This document shows positions 1 through 7,223 of a stretch of 30,337 nucleotides of DNA, in pieces. This DNA comes from Pontimonas sp964350865 (GTDB lineage Bacteria > Actinomycetota > Actinomycetes > Actinomycetales > Microbacteriaceae): positions 1 to 30,337 of the forward strand of contig CAYGLJ010000011.1 in NCBI GenBank assembly GCA_964350865.1, written 5' to 3'. The translations under genes and the position numbers were made by a program. How positions within the stretch are numbered: position 1 is the stretch's first letter; every line of letters begins with the position of its first letter. The notes beneath the pieces are model-generated. The model had not been told where the DNA came from. It ran no database searches and saw only the letters and a program-made list of their open reading frames with translations.

Positions 1-747
1 CTGGCCAGCGCGGATCTTCTGGTCGCCGAAGACACCAGGGTGTTGCGCAAACTTATGGGCGCACTAGGGGTCAGCAATGATGCGCCGGTTCGATCTGCCA
101 ATGAACACACCGAAGGTGTTGTTGCAGAAGAGATCTGGACCCTGGCTATGACGGGTGATGTGCTCGTTGTCTCTGATGCAGGCATGCCAGCGATTAGTGA
201 CCCAGGATTCGTTCTTGCCCGCGGCGCGCGCCAGCGGGGCATCCCGATCAGTGTGATTCCAGGGCCGAGTGCGGGACTCTCAGCCCTCGCGGTGAGCGGG
301 TTGCCCACCGATCGCTTCATCCACGAGGGTTTTGTGCCGAAGAAAGGCCGTGTCGGCTATTTCGAGTCTCTGCAGAGCGAGCCTCGCACCATGGTCTTTT
401 TTGAGTCACCCCATCGACTGAGGGAGATGCTCGACGATGCCGCGTCCGTGTTCGGTGGTGATCGCGAAGCGTGTGTTGCCCGGGAAATAACCAAGATGTT
501 CGAAGAGATTGCCAGGGGAACCCTGTCTGAGCTTGCCGAACATTTTTCCGGCACCACGAAAGGTGAAATCGTGGTGGTCATCGCTGGCGCCCCTGCAGGA
601 GCAAAGGGCTTGCCGGAGGCGCTGGCCAGCGTGAAGGAGCTCGTGGACTCCGGTATGCGTCGCGCGGAGGCCTGCCAGGTGGTCGCGAAGGAGACCGGTA
701 TCCCGAAGAGCACTCTGTATAAGGAAAGTGTCGGGGACTCCGCGTAG
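1..747 (+). CDS. rsmI: 16S rRNA (cytidine-1402-2'-O)-methyltransferase, 5' truncated by window edge
   Basis: RsmI 2'-O-methylates C1402 in the decoding centre of 16S rRNA using S-adenosylmethionine. The open frame is already running at base 1, so the N-terminus lies outside the window; 248 residues are visible, and the family usually has about 275-290. The first visible residues carry AEDTR (residues 9-13), a conserved RsmI signature. The family signature DAGMPAISDPG starts near residue 59, and FVPKKG follows near residue 111. The N-terminal part is the SAM-dependent tetrapyrrole methylase (MraW-unrelated, TP_methylase) fold. The gene ends 12 nt before metG and is probably the first visible gene of a plus-strand run rsmI-metG-tatD-ksgA. 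The internal GTG at 40 is not the true start, because the conserved AEDTR motif lies upstream of it. Confidence 0.95.
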   Translation: MASADLLVAEDTRVLRKLMGALGVSNDAPVRSANEHTEGVVAEEIWTLAMTGDVLVVSDAGMPAISDPGFVLARGARQRGIPISVIPGPSAGLSALAVSGLPTDRFIHEGFVPKKGRVGYFESLQSEPRTMVFFESPHRLREMLDDAASVFGGDREACVAREITKMFEEIARGTLSELAEHFSGTTKGEIVVVIAGAPAGAKGLPEALASVKELVDSGMRRAEACQVVAKETGIPKSTLYKESVGDSA

Positions 748-759
748 GATTGAGCCTCG

Positions 760-2334
760 ATGCCTACGAACACGTCCGATTCTTTCTTTATCGCGACACC
801 GATTTTCTATGTGAATGACGTGCCGCATATTGGGCATGCTTACACCGAAGTCGCAGCCGATGCTCTCTCACGCTGGATGCGAAACTCTGGCATCGACACC
901 TGGTTTTTGACCGGAACAGATGAGCACGGTCAGAAAATCATGCGAACAGCGCTGGCCAACGGGGTCGAGCCCAAGGAGTGGGCTGATCGCCTGGTGGAGC
1001 AGGCCTGGAAGCCCCTGCTCAACACTCTGAACCTTGCCAATGACGACTTCATCCGCACCACTGAGGAACGCCACGAGACCGCGGTCCAGAAATTCCTCAC
1101 CCTTCTGCACGACAAGGGTTTTATCTACCAGGGCGAGTACGAGGGTTTCTATTGCGTGGGGTGTGAGGAATACAAGACTCCTGCGGACTTGGCGGAGGGA
1201 ACTGACGAGTTTGAGGGCCAGAAGGTCTGCCAGATTCACGGTCGCCCGATTGAGGTCTTGAAAGAAGAGAACTACTTCTTCAAAATGAGTGACTTCCAGG
1301 AGCAGCTCCTGGAGCTGTATCGCGAGCGTCCCGATTTCATTCAACCGGCGAGCGTCAAGAACGAAATCGTCGCGTTCGTGAACAGAGGTCTGGAAGACCT
1401 CTCGATTTCTCGCTCCAACATTGACTGGGGTATCGAGCTGCCCTTCGACAAAAGCCACGTCACTTACGTGTGGTTCGAAGCGCTCCTGAACTACATCACC
1501 GCCACCGGCTGGGGCTCTCATGACGACGAGTTCGCACGGCGTTGGCCGGCCGTGCAGTTGGTTGGTAAGGACATCGCTCGCTTCCACGCGGTGATATGGC
1601 CTGCCATGTTGATGGCGGCAGGTCTTGAACCCCCGAAGAACGTCTTCGCTCATGGATGGTTGCTCGTGGGTGGCGAGAAGATGTCAAAGTCCAAGCTGAC
1701 TGGTATCGCGCCCTCGGACATCACCGATGTGTTTGGCGCTGATGCTTTCCGGTACTACTTCTTGCGCGCCATCACGTTTGGCTCCGATGGGTCCTTTAGT
1801 TGGGAAGACCTCTCGGCTCGCTATGAAGCGGAGCTCGCTAACGGTCTGGGCAACCTCGCCTCCCGCGTGATCGCAATGCTCCACCGCTATCGCGGTGGAG
1901 TCATCCCCGACCCCAGTGCGGGTACTGGTGCACCGGAAGACGCACTCTCTGCGGTCATGACCGATGCAGTGTCGAAGGCCAACGAGGCGATGCACGGCTT
2001 TGCCATCCACGAGGCGCTCGGTCAGATTTGGCGAATCGTGGAGGACACCAACGGATACCTCACGGAGCAGGAGCCCTGGGCTCTTGCGAAAGATGACGCG
2101 AATGCAGATCGCCTCGACGCTGTGCTGTATCACGCCGCCGATGCTCTGAGAGTGCTCGCGCTAGTGCTGCACCCCTTCATGCCGCACTCTATGGGCGCTC
2201 TCTGGCGAGCTCTCGGTCAAGACGGTGAACCGAGCGACCAGGTGCTACTCGATGCTGCTGTTGCGGGCGGGCTGAAGCCTGGCACCGCTGTTCTGGAATT
2301 ACCTCCCCTGTTCCCCAGGATCGAACAGGACTAG
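760..2334 (+). CDS. metG: Methionyl-tRNA synthetase
   Basis: This enzyme charges tRNA-Met and initiator tRNA with methionine in the cytoplasm. It has 524 residues, the short single-domain type without a C-terminal tRNA-binding (Trbp111-like) extension. The class I signatures are both intact: HIGH at residues 23-26 and KMSKS at 307-311. Cysteine pairs CVGC (132-135) and CQIH (157-160) lie in the connective peptide where zinc is bound in this family. The ATG at 760 is 12 nt after the rsmI stop, with a weak AGGA upstream, and the N-terminus (FFIATPIFYVND) begins where MetG proteins normally begin. It is followed by tatD after 5 nt, so the genes are almost certainly co-transcribed. Nothing about the protein is unusual. 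Confidence 0.97.
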   Translation: MPTNTSDSFFIATPIFYVNDVPHIGHAYTEVAADALSRWMRNSGIDTWFLTGTDEHGQKIMRTALANGVEPKEWADRLVEQAWKPLLNTLNLANDDFIRTTEERHETAVQKFLTLLHDKGFIYQGEYEGFYCVGCEEYKTPADLAEGTDEFEGQKVCQIHGRPIEVLKEENYFFKMSDFQEQLLELYRERPDFIQPASVKNEIVAFVNRGLEDLSISRSNIDWGIELPFDKSHVTYVWFEALLNYITATGWGSHDDEFARRWPAVQLVGKDIARFHAVIWPAMLMAAGLEPPKNVFAHGWLLVGGEKMSKSKLTGIAPSDITDVFGADAFRYYFLRAITFGSDGSFSWEDLSARYEAELANGLGNLASRVIAMLHRYRGGVIPDPSAGTGAPEDALSAVMTDAVSKANEAMHGFAIHEALGQIWRIVEDTNGYLTEQEPWALAKDDANADRLDAVLYHAADALRVLALVLHPFMPHSMGALWRALGQDGEPSDQVLLDAAVAGGLKPGTAVLELPPLFPRIEQD

Positions 2335-2339
2335 ATCCC

Positions 2340-3281
2340 GTGAGCGCAGGACCTGGCGACCTCCCCGCGCACATTAGAGCGCGCGGAGATCTCGAGGCCG
2401 GTGACCGCAAGGTCTCCTACCCACCAGCTCCCCACCCTCTGCAGGTGGGGGTCTATGACAATCACGCTCACCTGGAATTCGCCGACGGGGATAACCCGAT
2501 GGATTACACCGAGCACCTCGACCGGGCAGGATCGGTAGGGGTGATGGGTGTCATTCAGGTGGGAACTGATGTCGAGACATCTCGATGGTCTGCAGCGCTT
2601 GCTCACCGCGAGCCCCGAGTGCTGGCCGCTGTGGCCATTCACCCGAATGAGGCACCACTTCTGCATCAGTCGGGCGAGCTGGATGAGGCACTGGCGGTCA
2701 TTGACGAGCTCGCCGCCATGCCACGCGTGGTGGCGGTGGGGGAGACCGGATTGGACTTCTTCCGAACCCCCGAAGAACTCCAGGGTGCTCAGAAAGATGC
2801 CTTTCGAGCCCACATCGAGATCGCGAAGAAGCACGGGATTGCCCTCCAGATTCATGACCGTGACGCGCACGAGCAGGTGGTGGAAGTCCTCCGCGAGGTG
2901 GGAGCTCCGGAGAAGACCGTGTTCCACTGCTTCAGTGGCGACGCCGAGCTGGCCGAAGTTCTCTCCGCCGAAGGTTGGTACGCCTCCTTTGCGGGAACGG
3001 TCACATTCAAGAACTCCGAAGGGTTGCGTGAAGCCCTGAGAGCCATGCCTCGTTCCCAGATTTTGGTCGAGACGGACACCCCTTTCTTGACGCCTGTTCC
3101 CTCGAGGGGCAAGCCCAACTCCCCCTACATGATTCCCTTCACGGTGAGATCGATGGCGGAAACCCTTGAGATGGACGAGAATCTTTTGGCCGCCCAGCTC
3201 ACAGACAACACCATCGATGTTTACGGGCGCTTTGATGACCAACCTCTCGGCGAGTTGGGATCCGTGCTTCGTGGCCGATAA
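2340..3281 (+). CDS. tatD: TatD family metal-dependent hydrolase (DNase)
   Basis: TatD proteins are TIM-barrel metal-dependent hydrolases of the amidohydrolase superfamily with 3'-5' exonuclease activity on DNA, cytoplasmic. The 313-residue product has metal ligands H42 and H44 in DNHAHLEF, E135 in GETGLDFF, the conserved HCFSG motif and ETDTPFLTP near residue 244. About 38 residues precede the first metal-binding motif; similar N-terminal extensions are known to me in related actinobacterial TatD proteins. The GTG start at 2340 is 9 nt after an AGGA in the metG tail. The 3' end overlaps the ksgA start by 11 nt. In mycobacteria rpfB lies between tatD and ksgA; here nothing does. Confidence 0.95.
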   Translation: MSAGPGDLPAHIRARGDLEAGDRKVSYPPAPHPLQVGVYDNHAHLEFADGDNPMDYTEHLDRAGSVGVMGVIQVGTDVETSRWSAALAHREPRVLAAVAIHPNEAPLLHQSGELDEALAVIDELAAMPRVVAVGETGLDFFRTPEELQGAQKDAFRAHIEIAKKHGIALQIHDRDAHEQVVEVLREVGAPEKTVFHCFSGDAELAEVLSAEGWYASFAGTVTFKNSEGLREALRAMPRSQILVETDTPFLTPVPSRGKPNSPYMIPFTVRSMAETLEMDENLLAAQLTDNTIDVYGRFDDQPLGELGSVLRGR

Positions 3282-4119
3282 GTCGGGTGGTTTGCTGGGT
3301 GCCACCGAGATTCGTCGCCTTGCCGAGGAACTCGGTGTTACCCCGACGAAGAAGCTGGGCCAAAACTTTGTCCACGACGCCAACACCATTCGACGCATTG
3401 TCTCCATTGCCGGCGTGGGGGAGGGCGATCACGTTCTCGAAGTGGGACCGGGGCTGGGCTCACTCACTCTGGGGCTCGTGGAGGCAGGGGCGCGGGTGAG
3501 CGTCATCGAAATTGATCCGCGTCTGGCCGAAGCGCTACCGCGAACTCTGGAAAAGTACTTCCCCAACCAGCAGGTGTCGATCATCACCGCCGATGCGCTG
3601 GCTGTGACGGCGGTGGAAGGTGAGCCCACCGCACTGGTCGCGAACCTTCCGTACAACACCTCGGTGCCGATTACCTTGCACCTACTCTCTACTCTGCCCT
3701 CACTGCGTACCGTGCTCGTGATGGTGCAAGCCGAAGTGGCAGAGCGTCTTGCGGCGACACCCGGGTCCAAGGCGTATGGATCTCCGAGTGTTAAAGCACG
3801 CTGGTATGGCGCGTGGAGTATTGCGGGATCAGTGCCGAGACAGGTGTTTTGGCCAGTACCCAACGTTGATTCACTGCTCGTGAAAATGGAACACACCCCT
3901 CCTCCCGGGGATGAGGCCCTGCGACGTGTTGTCTTTGACCTGGTGGACCATGCCTTTGCGACCAGGCGAAAGATGGTGCGCGGTGCACTGGCGCAGTATG
4001 TGGGGCCCGAGCGCGTGAGCGACCTGATCACCACAGCTGGGCTCAGCCCGGAAGCCCGCGGCGAGCAGTGGACGCTGGAGGATTTTGTCGCACTTGCCAG
4101 GGTGGTGATGGCCTCATGA
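3271..4119 (+). CDS. ksgA: 16S rRNA (adenine-1518/1519-N6)-dimethyltransferase
   Basis: KsgA (RsmA) dimethylates two adjacent adenines in helix 45 of 16S rRNA late in 30S assembly. From the GTG at 3271 the protein is 282 residues. Visible motifs are LGQNF (29-33), the SAM-binding EVGPGLGSLT from about residue 57, and the catalytic NLPY (125-128). An upstream in-frame ATG at 3166 exists, but it would add 35 residues read from inside tatD that look nothing like KsgA; GTG 3271 gives the usual N-terminus and an 11-nt overlap with tatD, which implies translational coupling. The 3' end overlaps the next gene by 4 nt (ATGA). Confidence 0.94.
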   Translation: MADKSGGLLGATEIRRLAEELGVTPTKKLGQNFVHDANTIRRIVSIAGVGEGDHVLEVGPGLGSLTLGLVEAGARVSVIEIDPRLAEALPRTLEKYFPNQQVSIITADALAVTAVEGEPTALVANLPYNTSVPITLHLLSTLPSLRTVLVMVQAEVAERLAATPGSKAYGSPSVKARWYGAWSIAGSVPRQVFWPVPNVDSLLVKMEHTPPPGDEALRRVVFDLVDHAFATRRKMVRGALAQYVGPERVSDLITTAGLSPEARGEQWTLEDFVALARVVMAS

Positions 4120-5072
4120 GGAAAGTACGGGGACCGTCAACCGCGTGGATTCTGCTCGGAGTACTCGGGGGAGGGTTGCTAGGGATCTATGCGCCCTGGG
4201 AGAGCGAGATTCTTGTGGGGCTGCAGTGGGTGGCTCTCGCCGTCATGGTGTTCTTGGTCGTCGTCTCTCTACCGTTGCTCTCGGTCGGTCGAGCGATCGC
4301 CAAGCCCAGAGTGCTCGTGGCCCTTTTTGCGGTGAACCTCCTGGTTGTTCCCCTCGTGGCTTTTGTACTGTCCCGAGTGGTGTTCCAAGTCCCTGAACTC
4401 CAGGTGGGGTTGCTCCTGGTGCTGCTTGCACCCGGTGTGGCTCTCTCGCTGACCACAGCCCACGAGGCCGGAGGCGATGTGGAGAGCGTTCTGGGAGCAA
4501 AGCCCCTCCTGTTTGCCGGGCAACTCGTCATCGTCCCGCTCTATACGGTGTTTCTCTCCGGAGGAGCACTCGGGTTTGCCGATTTGCCTCCCACATTTGC
4601 GGTCATTGGTGGCATCATTGTGGCCCCCTCGATCGGAGCGCTTGCCCTCCAGTGGGGCATGGCGCGATCGGCTCCGCTCGCGGGATCACGCACCGCACTC
4701 ACCATGACTCGGGTTCCGGTGATTGCGCTGTCCGTGACGCTGGTTCTCTGGAATCAGGTTCCCTCCCATCTGGAGGAGCTCGAAGAGCTCTACCGGGTGG
4801 TGCCACTGTTCTTCTCGTTTCTGGTGCTCCTCGCGCCACTGGGACTCTTGGCGGGGATTTTGGCAAGCCTCACTATCCCGGAGAAGCGGGCGATCATGAT
4901 TGTGGGAGCCGGGCGGGGTGGGGTCATCATGTTGCCGATCAGCCTTGCCCTTGACCAGGACGTGTGGGGGCTGGTTCCCCTGGTTGTCATTACCCAATTG
5001 ACCCTCGAGGTCATCGGCATGATGGTGTATCGCACGATTGTTCCGGAACTCGTCCCCTCGGATGCTCGTTAG
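4116..5072 (+). CDS. BASS-superfamily (bile acid:sodium symporter/ACR3-like) membrane transporter
   Basis: This is a 318-residue integral membrane protein with about nine to ten hydrophobic segments and very short loops, resembling the bile acid:sodium symporter / ACR3 superfamily. The segment LLLVLLAPGVALSLTTAHEAGGD looks like the family's first crossover region, and GAGRGGVIMLPISLALD looks like the second. The protein has no cysteine at all, whereas ACR3 arsenite permeases need a membrane cysteine; this argues against an arsenite pump. The substrate cannot be inferred. The ATG at 4116 overlaps the ksgA stop (ATGA), so it is translationally coupled; a longer reading from 4068 would overlap ksgA with an unlikely peptide. 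It sits between ksgA and ispE, two genes that are usually near neighbours, so it looks like an insertion into a conserved operon. Confidence 0.75.
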   Translation: MRKVRGPSTAWILLGVLGGGLLGIYAPWESEILVGLQWVALAVMVFLVVVSLPLLSVGRAIAKPRVLVALFAVNLLVVPLVAFVLSRVVFQVPELQVGLLLVLLAPGVALSLTTAHEAGGDVESVLGAKPLLFAGQLVIVPLYTVFLSGGALGFADLPPTFAVIGGIIVAPSIGALALQWGMARSAPLAGSRTALTMTRVPVIALSVTLVLWNQVPSHLEELEELYRVVPLFFSFLVLLAPLGLLAGILASLTIPEKRAIMIVGAGRGGVIMLPISLALDQDVWGLVPLVVITQLTLEVIGMMVYRTIVPELVPSDAR

Positions 5073-5093
5073 CCAGCTCCCGTTACAGCGCGA

Positions 5094-5099
5094 TACGCT
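5094..5099 (+). promoter_or_regulatory. -10 box of ispE, leaderless type
   Basis: The hexamer TACGCT ends exactly 6 nt before the ispE ATG, so transcription is expected to begin at or next to the start codon. No Shine-Dalgarno sequence and no clear -35 box is visible. Confidence 0.55.
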
Positions 5100-5105
5100 C
5101 ACACC

Positions 5106-6005
5106 ATGGCACGTGTGACCGTCAAGGCCCCCGGCAAAATCAATCTGGCCTTGCACGTGGGACCGCGCGAAGCTTCCGGGTATCACGACCTGTTGAGTGT
5201 TTTTCAAGCGGTCGACGTTTGGGAGACTCTCACCGCGGAAGACGCGTCCGAATTCTCTCTGACGGTCAGCGGCGATGTTGTCCTGGATGAGATTCCCCTC
5301 GATGAGAACAATTTGGTGATCAAAGCAGCCAGAGCTGTGCAGCGCGTCAGTGGATTCGAGGGCGCTGCAGCGTTCCACATCGACAAGAAGGTCCCGGTAG
5401 GCGGAGGAATGGCCGGAGGGTCTGCAGATGCCGCGGCGGCCTTGATTGCCGTCGATTCCCTCTGGGGCACGAAGTTGTCGCAGGCTCAGCTCCTGGAGCT
5501 TGCCGCAGAACTCGGGTCCGACGTGCCCTTCTCCCTCGAGGGCTACACCCAGATCGGGCGAGGGCGAGGACATCTCCTCGAGTCGATTCACTCGTTGCCG
5601 TTCTACTGGGTCATCGTCCCCCAGACCTTGCACCTCTCCACACCTTTGGTGTACTCGACTCTGGATGTCATGCGGGGCGATAGTGCTCCCGCAGTCCCCT
5701 CGGCCCCCTCGAGGGAGTTGCTTGCTGCTCTCTTTGCGGGAGATGCTCACGCGCTCGCGGGTGAACTCGTGAATGATTTGGCAGCTCCAGCCATCAGCCT
5801 CGCCCCGCAGATTCAGAGCGTGTTGGACACTGGAGCGAACCTCGGTGCACTGGCCGGAATGGTCTCGGGGTCAGGTCCTACCTGCGTGTTCCTGGCAGAA
5901 GATGCCGAGCATCAAGCCCGTCTGGCGGATGGTTTCGAGGCAGCAGGCCTCTATGCTCTCAGCGCTAGCTCTCCTGCGCGGGGAGCTCACCTTCGGGGGG
6001 ACTAG
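5106..6005 (+). CDS. ispE: 4-diphosphocytidyl-2-C-methyl-D-erythritol kinase
   Basis: IspE phosphorylates CDP-methylerythritol in the MEP (non-mevalonate) pathway, which supplies IPP and DMAPP for prenyl carriers and quinones. The 299-residue protein is a GHMP kinase: PGKINLAL at residues 9-16, the glycine-rich ATP loop PVGGGMAGGSADAAAAL from residue 97, and the C-terminal SGSGPTCV motif near residue 255. The start at 5106 is fixed by the N-terminal KAPGKINL motif and by the -10 hexamer 6 nt upstream. The last 41 nt overlap the 3' end of lspA on the other strand. Together with the prenyltransferase at the right end, this indicates the window organism makes isoprenoids by the MEP route. Confidence 0.96.
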   Translation: MARVTVKAPGKINLALHVGPREASGYHDLLSVFQAVDVWETLTAEDASEFSLTVSGDVVLDEIPLDENNLVIKAARAVQRVSGFEGAAAFHIDKKVPVGGGMAGGSADAAAALIAVDSLWGTKLSQAQLLELAAELGSDVPFSLEGYTQIGRGRGHLLESIHSLPFYWVIVPQTLHLSTPLVYSTLDVMRGDSAPAVPSAPSRELLAALFAGDAHALAGELVNDLAAPAISLAPQIQSVLDTGANLGALAGMVSGSGPTCVFLAEDAEHQARLADGFEAAGLYALSASSPARGAHLRGD

Positions 6006-6489
6006 GGTCCTTCTGGATCAGGCTCACCAGGACCAGATAGATCGCTCCAGCGACTAAGAAGATGTCGGCAACATTGCCGACGAAGAACCCGGCATAGTCG
6101 ATGAAATCGACAATGTGACCCACGGCGAAGCCGGGCTCGCGGAACAGTCGATCACCCAGGTGGCTGATGGCCCCACCCAGGAGTGCGGCGACCCCAACAC
6201 CCCACCAGACGTTCGGAACGCGAAGAGCAAAGATGGTCAACCCGATGACCGCTGCAGCGGCGAGAATCGTCAGAATCCAGGTGTAACCGGAGGCGAGACC
6301 GAACGCGGCACCCGGGTTATAGACAAGGCGCCAACCGAGAAGATCACCGATGACGGGGGTGTACTCACGAAACTCCAGTGTTGTCTCCGCCCACCATTTT
6401 GTGGCCTGGTCCAGCACCACAATCAGAATTGCAGAAATCCCGATCCACCAGCGAAGGGTGGGGTTTGGGGCAGTAGCAGTGCTCACAGT
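5965..6489 (-). CDS. lspA: Lipoprotein signal peptidase (signal peptidase II)
   Basis: LspA cleaves signal peptides from diacylglyceryl-modified prolipoproteins in the inner membrane. From the GTG at 6489 the product is 174 residues with four membrane segments. Conserved positions seen are LDQATKW (D26, K30), NPGAAFG (57-63), the catalytic aspartates D127 (HIVDFID) and D141 (NVADIF). GTG 6489 is chosen because AGGAG lies 5 nt upstream of it; ATG 6501 and ATG 6525 in the same frame have no ribosome binding site. In the usual GNLxDR motif the asparagine is replaced: the sequence reads AISHLGDRLF (H109). The gene lies 55 nt downstream of a MarR gene on the same strand, and its 3' end overlaps ispE by 41 nt. 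The motif change does not look disabling by itself, but it is worth checking. Confidence 0.92.
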   Translation of the reverse strand, partial: TVSTATAPNPTLRWWIGISAILIVVLDQATKWWAETTLEFREYTPVIGDLLGWRLVYNPGAAFGLASGYTWILTILAAAAVIGLTIFALRVPNVWWGVGVAALLGGAISHLGDRLFREPGFAVGHIVDFIDYAGFFVGNVADIFLVAGAIYLVLVSLIQKDPSPPEGELPAQES

Positions 6490-6544
6490 GTCTCCTGGCA
6501 TTTGGCAACCCCAGCAGTATTCCATGAGGGGATGAGGGGGAGCT

Positions 6545-7045
6545 CTATCGGTTCTCCACGTTCAAGCTCAGCGAGCGAAGAGCACGGGCGACCGTGGCCT
6601 GTTCCGCAGGGGCCAGAGCGGTGATCAGGGAGTGCTCTGCCTCGATCAGAGTCGAAAAGGCCAAGTCGACGGCGTCTCGACCGGAGGGCATCAAACGCAC
6701 CACCACACCCCGGCCATCTTCGGGATCAGACGAACGAGTGATGAAACCTCGAGCCTCGAGCTTTCGCAAGCGGTGGGTCATCGCGCCGGAACTGACGAGG
6801 GTCTCTGCCATCAAGCTTTTCGGGCTCAGTTGGTACGGGGCACCTGCCCGTCGAAGAGCAGCGAGGACATCGAATTCCCAGGACTCCAAGCGGGAGGCCT
6901 TGAATGCTTCCCTGCGGTATTTGTCCACTCGCTTCGCGATGCGCGTCACGCGGGAGAGAACCTCGAGAGGTGTGATGTCGAGGTCTGGTCGTTCTCTGGA
7001 CCAGGCTTCGACGATGCGGTCAACATCATCAGCGGGCGTGGTCAT
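6545..7045 (-). CDS. MarR family transcriptional regulator
   Basis: A 166-residue winged-helix regulator. The central part ESWEFDVLAALRRAG, the recognition-helix region SSGAMTHRLRKLEARGFI, and the wing RSSDPEDGRGVVVRLMPSG are typical of MarR proteins, which bind DNA as dimers and usually respond to small phenolic or oxidative signals. The ligand and targets cannot be read from sequence. ATG 7045 is preferred because GATAAT, close to the consensus -10, ends 6 nt before it, as for other leaderless genes here; the adjacent in-frame GTG at 7048 is the alternative. It is transcribed away from tRNA-Gln/glmU and toward lspA, so it could control lspA or itself. A regulator gene upstream of glmU occurs in other actinobacteria (a TetR in mycobacteria). 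Confidence 0.9.
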   Translation of the reverse strand: MTTPADDVDRIVEAWSRERPDLDITPLEVLSRVTRIAKRVDKYRREAFKASRLESWEFDVLAALRRAGAPYQLSPKSLMAETLVSSGAMTHRLRKLEARGFITRSSDPEDGRGVVVRLMPSGRDAVDLAFSTLIEAEHSLITALAPAEQATVARALRSLSLNVENR

Positions 7046-7051
7046 CACACC

Positions 7052-7057
7052 ATTATC
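7052..7057 (-). promoter_or_regulatory. -10 box of the MarR gene, leaderless type
   Basis: GATAAT on the minus strand (5 of 6 match to TATAAT) followed by 6 nt (GGTGTG) and then ATG. The spacing supports ATG 7045 as the start and a leaderless mRNA. Confidence 0.5.
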
Positions 7058-7077
7058 TGTCCTCTGGCAGACTAGGG

Positions 7078-7093
7078 GAGGCCTTAGGGCCTC
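7078..7093. repeat. Perfect inverted repeat just before tRNA-Gln
   Basis: GAGGCC-TTAG-GGCCTC forms a 6-bp perfect stem with a 4-nt loop and ends two bases before the mature tRNA-Gln 5' end. It could be a processing-site hairpin in the tRNA precursor leader, or an operator shared by the divergent MarR gene. It has no T-tract, so it is not a convincing terminator. Confidence 0.5.
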
Positions 7094-7094
7094 T

Positions 7095-7166
7095 TCCGCC
7101 TTGGTGTAACGGCAGCACGACAGCCTTTGGAGCTGTTAGGTCTAGGTTCGAATCCTGGGGGCGGAG
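7095..7166 (+). tRNA. tRNA-Gln (anticodon TTG)
   Basis: A 72-nt cloverleaf. The acceptor stem TCCGCCT pairs with GGGCGGA (one T-G wobble), discriminator base G. The anticodon stem ACAGC/GCTGT encloses the loop CTTTGGA, giving anticodon TTG (codon CAA). The T-arm contains the standard GGTTCGAATCC. CCA is not encoded: the base after the discriminator begins CGA. The gene lies 57 nt upstream of glmU, a conserved actinobacterial arrangement. Confidence 0.95.
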
Positions 7167-7211
7167 CGAGCATTGCCCGCCAGTCTCAGCCCGAGAATCC
7201 TCCCAATGGGC

Positions 7212-7217
7212 TTAAAT
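7212..7217 (+). promoter_or_regulatory. Possible -10 box of glmU, leaderless type
   Basis: TTAAAT (4 of 6 match to TATAAT) ends 6 nt before ATG 7224. No Shine-Dalgarno sequence is seen, so a leaderless start is the simplest reading; read-through from tRNA-Gln is the alternative. Confidence 0.35.
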
Positions 7218-7223
7218 GAACGT

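Noticed and set aside
2331..3407. Long minus-strand open frame (358 residues) opposite tatD/ksgA
   Set aside because: It is antisense to clearly conserved proteins and has no recognisable motif; long antisense frames are expected at this GC content.
4686..5750. Minus-strand open frame (354 residues) opposite the BASS gene and ispE
   Set aside because: Low-complexity His/Gln/Arg-rich translation, spans two unrelated plus-strand genes, no motif.
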